From assembly GCA_003483745.1 (NCBI GenBank), contig DMYD01000044.1, positions 106,671 to 139,823 on the forward strand: a stretch of DNA of 33,153 bases, given 5' to 3'. A program made the position numbers and the translations under genes. Under the pieces are notes generated by a model. The model ran no database searches. It saw only the letters and a program-made list of their open reading frames with translations, and had not been told where the DNA came from. Positions 31,862-33,153 of the stretch are shown here, in pieces (within the stretch, counting starts at the first letter, position 1; each line of letters opens with the position of its first letter). Origin of the DNA: Roseburia sp. Lineage in GTDB: Bacteria; Bacillota; Clostridia; Lachnospirales; Lachnospiraceae.

Positions 31862-32878
31862 TTATTTTAACTCGCTGAAGTATTTGATTGTACGAACCAT
31901 CTGAGATGTGTAAGAGTTCTCATTGTCATACCATGAAACAACCTGAACTTCGTACTGGTCATCAGATACCTGGTTAACCATTGTCTGAGTTGCATCGAAT
32001 AATGAACCAAATCTCATTCCTACGATATCGGAAGAAACGATCTCATCCTCGTTGTAACCGAAAGACTCGTTAGCTGCTGCTTTCATAGCTGCATTGATAT
32101 CTTCTTTTGTTACGCCAGCTTTCTTAACAACTGCTGTTAAGATTGTTGTAGAACCTGTTGGGGTCGGTACACGCTGAGCAGATCCGATTAATTTACCGTT
32201 TAACTCAGGAATAACAAGACCGATTGCTTTTGCAGCACCTGTGCTGTTAGGAACGATGTTAACTGCTGCTGCACGTGATCTTCTTAAATCACCTTTTCTC
32301 TGAGGTCCATCAAGAGTCATCTGATCACCTGTGTAAGCATGGATTGTTACCATGATACCAGACTGGATCGGAGCATATTTGTTTAATGCATCTGCCATTG
32401 GTGCTAAGCAGTTTGTTGTACAGGAAGCTGCTGAAATGATTGTATCAGAAGCTTTTAATGTCTCGTGGTTTGTATTGTAAACGATAGTAGGAAGGTCATT
32501 TCCTGCTGGAGCAGAGATAACAACTTTTCTAGCACCTGCATTGATGTGAGCCTGTGCTTTTTCTTTGCTTGTATAGAAACCGGAGCACTCTAATACAACG
32601 TCAACTTTTAAATCTCCCCATGGGCAGTTGTTTGCATCTGGGAATGCGTAGATTTTAATCTCTTTACCGCAAACGATGATAGAATCATCTGTGGAAGAAA
32701 CTTCATCAGCATGCTCATATTTACCCTGAGATGAATCATATTTTAACAAGTGTGCTAACATTTTAGGACTTGTTAAATCATTGATTGCTACTACTTCATA
32801 TCCTTCTGCTCCAAACATCTGTCTGAAAGCAAGACGACCAATACGGCCAAAACCATTGATTGCTACTCTTACTGCCAT
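31862..32878 (-). CDS. gap: Glyceraldehyde-3-phosphate dehydrogenase
   Basis: This is the phosphorylating, NAD-dependent enzyme of glycolysis, 338 residues. VAINGFGRIGRLAFRQ at 5-20 is the Rossmann motif, and Asp34 in INDLTS favours NAD over NADP. The catalytic Cys153 is in SAASCTTNCLAP, and His180 in VTIHAYTGDQ assists it. WYDNENSYTSQMVR near the C-terminus is conserved. AGGAGG lies before the ATG. It has a strong promoter and its own terminator, and is the first gene of the glycolytic cluster. Confidence 0.98.
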   Translation of the reverse strand: MAVRVAINGFGRIGRLAFRQMFGAEGYEVVAINDLTSPKMLAHLLKYDSSQGKYEHADEVSSTDDSIIVCGKEIKIYAFPDANNCPWGDLKVDVVLECSGFYTSKEKAQAHINAGARKVVISAPAGNDLPTIVYNTNHETLKASDTIISAASCTTNCLAPMADALNKYAPIQSGIMVTIHAYTGDQMTLDGPQRKGDLRRSRAAAVNIVPNSTGAAKAIGLVIPELNGKLIGSAQRVPTPTGSTTILTAVVKKAGVTKEDINAAMKAAANESFGYNEDEIVSSDIVGMRFGSLFDATQTMVNQVSDDQYEVQVVSWYDNENSYTSQMVRTIKYFSELK

Positions 32879-32912
32879 TTTTAATTCCTCCTAGAATTTG
32901 TAAATGTGATAA

Positions 32913-32976
32913 CTTGATGGGACTTATGCCCGTCCCAAGCTTCCTTTATTTTAACCAATTTCTTTTGAAAGTTCAA
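32913..32976 (-). promoter_or_regulatory. gap promoter with a 5'-terminal leader hairpin
   Basis: On the minus strand TTGAAC (32976-32971) and TAAAAT (32953-32948) are 17 nt apart. Just after the predicted start near 32941 the leader can fold CTTGGGAC with GTCCC-AT-CAAG (32939-32913), a hairpin at the very 5' end of the mRNA that may stabilise it. The 177 bp beyond the -35 to the window edge are AT-rich; a TATACT near 33100 on the plus strand hints at a divergent promoter whose gene would lie outside. Confidence 0.7.
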
Positions 32977-33153
32977 GCCTTTTTCTCGACTTTATTCTGT
33001 GTTTGTTAAATTTTTCACTATATGCAATTTTCTGGTCGATTTTTCATTAATTTTATACAAAATATACAAATATGACTTCTTTTCTTTTGTGGGATAGGCT
33101 ATACTATATCATAAGCTACTTACCAAATGCTGGTTTGTTGGGATATGACTTCC

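Noticed and set aside
1..33153. tRNA, rRNA, CRISPR arrays, integrases or phage genes
   Set aside because: None was recognised. No regularly spaced short repeats with unique spacers and no recombinase-like protein are present.

Overview
The window looks like chromosomal DNA of a Gram-positive gut anaerobe of the Clostridia, most likely a Lachnospiraceae member close to Roseburia or Agathobacter. The reasons are an AT-leaning sequence with strong AGGAGG-type ribosome sites, AddAB in place of RecBCD, a transketolase split into two subunits, a short TalC-type transaldolase, the Bacillus-type Fe-S PurF, and an 85-residue acidic protein of a type I associate with this family. The genus is an inference from protein style, not from a search. 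Almost everything reads on the minus strand; the one convincing plus-strand gene is a TetR-type regulator.

Reading down the minus strand from the right edge there are six blocks. (1) Glycolysis, 32976 to 26782: gap, pgk, tpiA, a membrane-anchored SGNH-hydrolase-like protein, and gpmI. gap and gpmI have good sigma-A promoters, and terminators follow gap, tpiA and gpmI. (2) Purine synthesis, 26621 to 22513: purC, purF and purB, with one promoter and one perfect terminator. (3) fucO, with its own promoter, convergent with the TetR-type regulator (21277-22488 and 20520-21177). (4) An L-arabinose operon, 20459 to 12479: araB and araA, then an internal promoter flanked by operator-like dyads, then talC, tktN, tktC, araD and galM, closed by a terminator. 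(5) A decayed stretch, 12442 to 10786, holding a broken CHASE-domain sensor gene, an intact VanZ-family membrane protein and small remnants. (6) A DNA repair and housekeeping operon, 10677 to 1: addB, addA, maf, the 85-residue acidic protein, a COG2509-type FAD dehydrogenase and a PrsA-like lipoprotein cut off by the window edge.

The metabolic logic joins up. Arabinose is isomerised, phosphorylated and epimerised (AraA, AraB, AraD) to xylulose 5-phosphate. TktN/TktC and TalC rearrange pentose phosphates to fructose 6-phosphate and glyceraldehyde 3-phosphate, which the glycolytic genes of block 1 consume. GalM supplies the right sugar anomer.

The less ordinary material is between genes. The 3' end of pgk is tandemly repeated with a 63-bp period, and each copy carries the last codons and the stop. 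talC is followed by two diverged copies of its own last codons. A 193-bp nested palindrome sits between talC and tktN. The purC-purF gap is an imperfect tandem duplication whose arms can pair with the purF ribosome site. I found no rRNA, tRNA, CRISPR array, intact insertion sequence or phage gene, and no clear new multi-gene defence or mobile system.
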